Source: Parietichytrium sp. I65-24A (lineage: Eukaryota > Sar > Bigyra > Thraustochytrida > Thraustochytriidae). From it: DNA of 64,000 bases. The notes under the pieces were generated by a model. That model saw only the letters and a program-made list of their open reading frames with translations, ran no database searches and was not told the origin of the DNA. The position numbers and the translations under genes are program-made. Shown piece after piece: positions 60,817 to 64,000 of this stretch (position 1 is the first letter of the stretch; every line of letters begins with the position of its first letter). The stretch is taken from positions 124,001 through 188,000 of the forward strand of contig BLSF01000021.1 in NCBI GenBank assembly GCA_012862575.1. The letters run 5' to 3'.

Positions 60817-63262
60817 CGCCGGCGCACTCTCTGGTCTTGGCCCTGACGCCCTTTCAGCAGAAGACTGTCGTCCTGAGTTCTGCTGTTCTGCTGTTCTCCT
60901 CTTCTGATACCTTTTCGCCTTCGTTCACTGCGCACCGGCTCGTCGACGTTGAAAGCCTTCGCACCTTAGTACGCGGGATGTGTCCCTTTTCTCCAATCCG
61001 TCTCCGTCTCAACTTGGAAGAGAAAAAGCAGCAATACAGATGCAGACGCCGGCGGACACTGCTGGAACTGGGCAACTTTGGGTTGTCTCGCTTCGCTTTG
61101 CTGAGTGGCTCCTACGCTACAGTGCCACTGACCAAGTGCGCACTCCACTAAAGCCTGGTAGCGTCTCTCACTCCTTACTCCACAAGGACTTGGTGAGTTG
61201 CTCAGTTGCTCTCCCTTCTCTCCCTCTGCGAAGGCGATGCGATGAGAGACGAGAGATGAGAGATGAGAGACGAGCTCTCAGACTGTCTGACTGCTGGGGC
61301 AGCGAAAGCAAGGGCAAGATCCGCAACGCTTGAGAGGGAGCTACGCAAAGTCTACAGCTGTGACGAGCGCAAGCAAAGCAAGCCCAAAGTTTTTGTTCCT
61401 CTCCACTTGGCAAGCGCACACCACGACTAGCTGACATGTCTTGGGAATGCAAAGTCTCCGCTTTTTCTTGAACTGTTTCTCTTCTTGTTCGATGGAAATT
61501 GGAATTATTTTGCTGACAAAGTGAATTTTTGATTTACTCACAGTCAGTACTAATACGAAGTACTCACTGTCAGTACACCATTGTGTCCGCAAACAATCTC
61601 TGAGACTGAGGTTGAGACTGAGAGCCAATGGTGTGCACCGCTCCAGTTTTGTCTCTCTCACTCTCACTCACTCATTCACTCACTCACTCAAAGAGTTTGT
61701 TTTCTGAGTGCGAGTGCTGAGCGTGAGGTTGAGTGGGATGATTGCCGCTTTCTCTTTCTCACAGTCTCACAGGCGATGAACATCCAAATGAATCAAATGC
61801 TTTCGGAAGCTGTGGCTGAGAGGAAGGGAGGGACCGACCAAGTGCCGGAACGCATAGAGACAGGCACTAGATAATGTTACCAAATCAGGTACTTGTGAGT
61901 TAGAGGTCCAACCGAATCCAGGGAAGGAGATGGAAGGAGCCAAATTCCAAGTGATTGCACTACGGTAGCTACTAACAACGGAAATACTGTACCGGTACCG
62001 GTACATGTGACCCTAGATTGAGGGCGTGGGCAGCGTGGGCACCTGGCTCTTTATTGACTTCTAAAGTACCCACTGGTGGTGTTAGATGTTTTCTCACGTG
62101 CGAGAGCTAGCAGTGGAAAACCCACCCGTCACGTGCTCAAAAAATTCACACCATACCGGGTACTACAATGTAGACAGTGAGGGTCGCTAAAGGAGAAAAG
62201 TAGGCACTCTTCTGGCTTCTTGCACTGGAGGTGAACGATAGTGAGTGAGTTGTGCGAGAGTAGCAATAGCTAGCCAGGCCTTGACCACCAGTGAGTGTGT
62301 AAAACGATCTTTGTGGTTCTTGTGAACACTGGGATGTACATAAGCAACTCGGTACTTGGTTGCTGTTGCTGTGGCACTCTACCAGTGGTAGGATTAGGCT
62401 TATGCCTGATTTCCATACCGTGCACACAACTCTTCAATTTCGAACTCGCTAAGCTTACGACCCTGGCGCGCTCCTACCACGATGCGTACAGAAACTCACT
62501 GACCGTGAATCGGAAAATGAATCAATTGAAAGAAAAACAAACTGGACAAGGACAATGTGAGAACAATGTCAATGAGGGGTGTGAGGGACAATTTGTTACA
62601 CTAAGAATTGACAGCACTGCACTGCAGACGACAGTTCGAGATTCCGGCACTACCGAACTGCGTGCTGCTCCACTACTGCATTTCGGTAATGCCGCTAGTA
62701 CCGTACTCATCACAGTCACAGAATCGGTGCGTGCAACTGGTGTTTCGTTGTCACCTGAGAGTGATCTTTCGCAACGTCGAAAACTTTCCAACCACCAACT
62801 TTGAGCTGTGGAGTTTCGCGCCATGTCACGATCCGCCTCAGTTTCTGTCCTCAGAAGCTCGGAAGAAGAGCCGAAGCGCATATCTCATACCGACGCTCAC
62901 ACAAGTACACACCGTTGCTTTTGCAAAACGGAAAAGCTGCACTCTCAATACTCTCAATCGCTCAGTCAATCAGTCGATCAGTCAACCAGTTGAGACTCTC
63001 TCTCTGTCTCTCTCTCACACATGTCGATACATGTCGACAGAACTCTCAGAAGCAGGAGGACAGACAAGAAAGCTGCTGCACATTGCCGCACTGTGACACA
63101 TGCCCCGCTACTGGAGTACACAGTTAGCTTAGCGATGGACTTAGAGAGGGAGCACACATTGCAGTGCAGCGGAAGAGAGGATTTGCAACGCGGAAAAAAG
63201 AAACGTTGCTCTTCGGGACAGGGCTTGGAGGGCTGCGTGGGATCTCGGACAAGTGCGGAGCG
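60817..63262. other. Divergent intergenic region, motif-rich
   Basis: About 2.45 kb with no supportable gene. It contains TCACTGTCA at 61564-61572 inside a GTACT-rich stretch (61540-61575), CACTCACTCATTC repeats (61660-61690), the 15-mer TACCGGTACCGGTAC at 61990-62004 (shared with 19541), and CAGTCAATCAGTCG repeats near 62960-62992. The GATGAGAGAC repeat at 61245-61275 is short. Confidence 0.55.
61990..62004. promoter_or_regulatory. Palindromic 15-mer TACCGGTACCGGTAC, second copy
   Basis: Identical to 19541-19555, in the divergent region between the giant gene and the LRR gene. Confidence 0.4.
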
Positions 63263-64000
63263 ATGAGAGCGGTCGTGCGAGGTAAGTCGAGGCGCGGAAT
63301 GATGATGGACCTGGGGCGTGTGGCTGATGAGCGGCGTGTGGAGAGCAGGGGCTCTGTTGCAGGTGGTTGGCGCTGGAGTGGCGCTTGGCGCGCTCGACTG
63401 CGCTGCGAGCTGGGACACCGCGGGGCTAGCGGCGTTCACCCTGTTGGACGATGATTATTGCGCGATTATGTGCAGCGGCGACCTCAAGTCGTATACTGTG
63501 CCTACCGGACTTGGTTCAGTGAACAGGGGAACCTGCACGGAGTGTTACGTCAGCGTCGAATCTACAACCCAAAAAATCCAAGGGACTATACCATCGGAGG
63601 TGAAGAACTTTTGCAGCGGTGGAACGAGCGCTGATATCGCTTTTCTCGACCAGGAGATCACAGGAATCTCCGCAGATGTAAAGAGCGCGAGCATAATAAA
63701 GGGTCTCGATGTCTCCAACAATCTTATTGCCGGTTCTGTGAGCGAGATTCTTGCAGGCTTTCACTCTGACATTGAGTCGCTCGGCTTAAAGGGCAATCCT
63801 ATCACTGGCAATTGGGATGATGAGGACTTGTTCGACTTTCTTTCCACTCAGGCTAAATTGACCTCGTTTTCGTTGACTCTTTCCGGCAACCCCACCGGTT
63901 GCCTGGACGAGGTTGCTATCAAAGCAGCACGCAAGACCAACGGGGCAGAACTTATTTTGTACATCGACGTTCCAGACGGAGCTCTATGCGCGGTAACAGA
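63263..64000 (+). CDS. Secreted leucine-rich-repeat protein, 5' part, runs off window
   Basis: Exon 1 (63263-63281) and exon 2 (63349 to the window end) flank a 67-bp GTAAGT...GAGCAG intron. They join into an uninterrupted frame with a good signal peptide (MRAVVRGALLQVVGAGVALG). A second acceptor, GTTGCAG at 63362, would be out of phase. The mature part has Cys pairs (DDDYCAIMCSGD; GTCTECYV). LRR-like units follow, such as IKGLDVSNNLIAG, IESLGLKGNPITGN and LTSFSLTLSGNPTGC, each with the L-x-x-N pattern. The 3' end lies beyond 64000, so domain content and anchoring are unknown. A surface receptor or adhesion role is typical for such proteins. Confidence 0.75.

Noticed and set aside
26429-62120. 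Shared CGTCACGTGCTC at about 26427 and 62107 as a regulatory motif.
   Set aside because: It is built on the common E-box CACGTG, and two copies are too few to separate from chance.

Overview
This window is nuclear DNA from a unicellular eukaryote. It has roughly even base composition, 20 protein-coding genes on both strands, and few, short spliceosomal introns (67 to 128 bp). The gene families are typically eukaryotic: TRAP-beta, a BAR sorting nexin, a PKA regulatory subunit, selenoprotein H, a ZIP transporter and a tubulin-tyrosine-ligase-like protein. The compact sparse-intron genes, CT/GA tracts near 5' ends and very large PqiA-type membrane proteins suggest a stramenopile protist, perhaps a thraustochytrid-like labyrinthulomycete. 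That placement is inference; there is no rRNA in the window to test it.

Layout, left to right. 1-566 holds about 4.6 copies of a 123-bp tandem repeat. 666-2914 (+) is a STRA6-like retinol-receptor homologue. 3076-3803 (-) is TRAP-beta. 4712-8262 (+) is a CAMK-like kinase that, through one overlooked 75-bp intron, probably continues into a long acidic C-terminal region. 8693-11278 (-) is a coiled-coil protein and 11945-14044 (-) a PX-BAR sorting nexin. 14910-16819 (+) is a divergent F1-ATPase alpha-like protein that has lost its P-loop. 17207-18592 (-) is a membrane-anchored TTL-like protein. 20435-25156 (-) is a large helical-repeat/coiled-coil protein. 27046-27816 (+) is a single-pass membrane protein and 28047-28923 (-) a TIP30/HTATIP2-like dehydrogenase. 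30913-32230 and 37014-38198 (both +) are two related seven-helix receptors with a small six-cysteine ectodomain, separated by a 4.8-kb gene-poor stretch. 38664-39749 (-) is a nucleoside hydrolase and 40834-43713 (+) an ankyrin-IQ-WW-WW scaffold. 44154-44684 (-) is selenoprotein H, read through an in-frame UGA, with a candidate SECIS in its 3' UTR. 45243-46109 (+) is a ZIP transporter and 46322-48583 (-) an EF-hand protein. 50393-51626 (+) is a PKA regulatory subunit and 51784-53265 (-) a probably GPI-anchored RCC1-like surface protein. 54313-60816 (-) is a 2167-residue protein with a large ectodomain fused to a PqiA-like membrane module. 63263-64000 (+) is the 5' part of a secreted leucine-rich-repeat protein that leaves the window.

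The genes do not form one pathway. Recurring themes are cell-surface sensing and lipid or retinoid handling (STRA6-like, the 7TM pair, PqiA-like giant, RCC1-like, LRR) and signalling (kinase, PKA-R, EF-hand, WW scaffold). Nine introns use GTAAGT or GTAAGC donors and the proposed tenth uses GTGAGG. A 9-mer, TCACTGTCA, recurs in intergenic DNA far more often than chance and may be a regulatory site.
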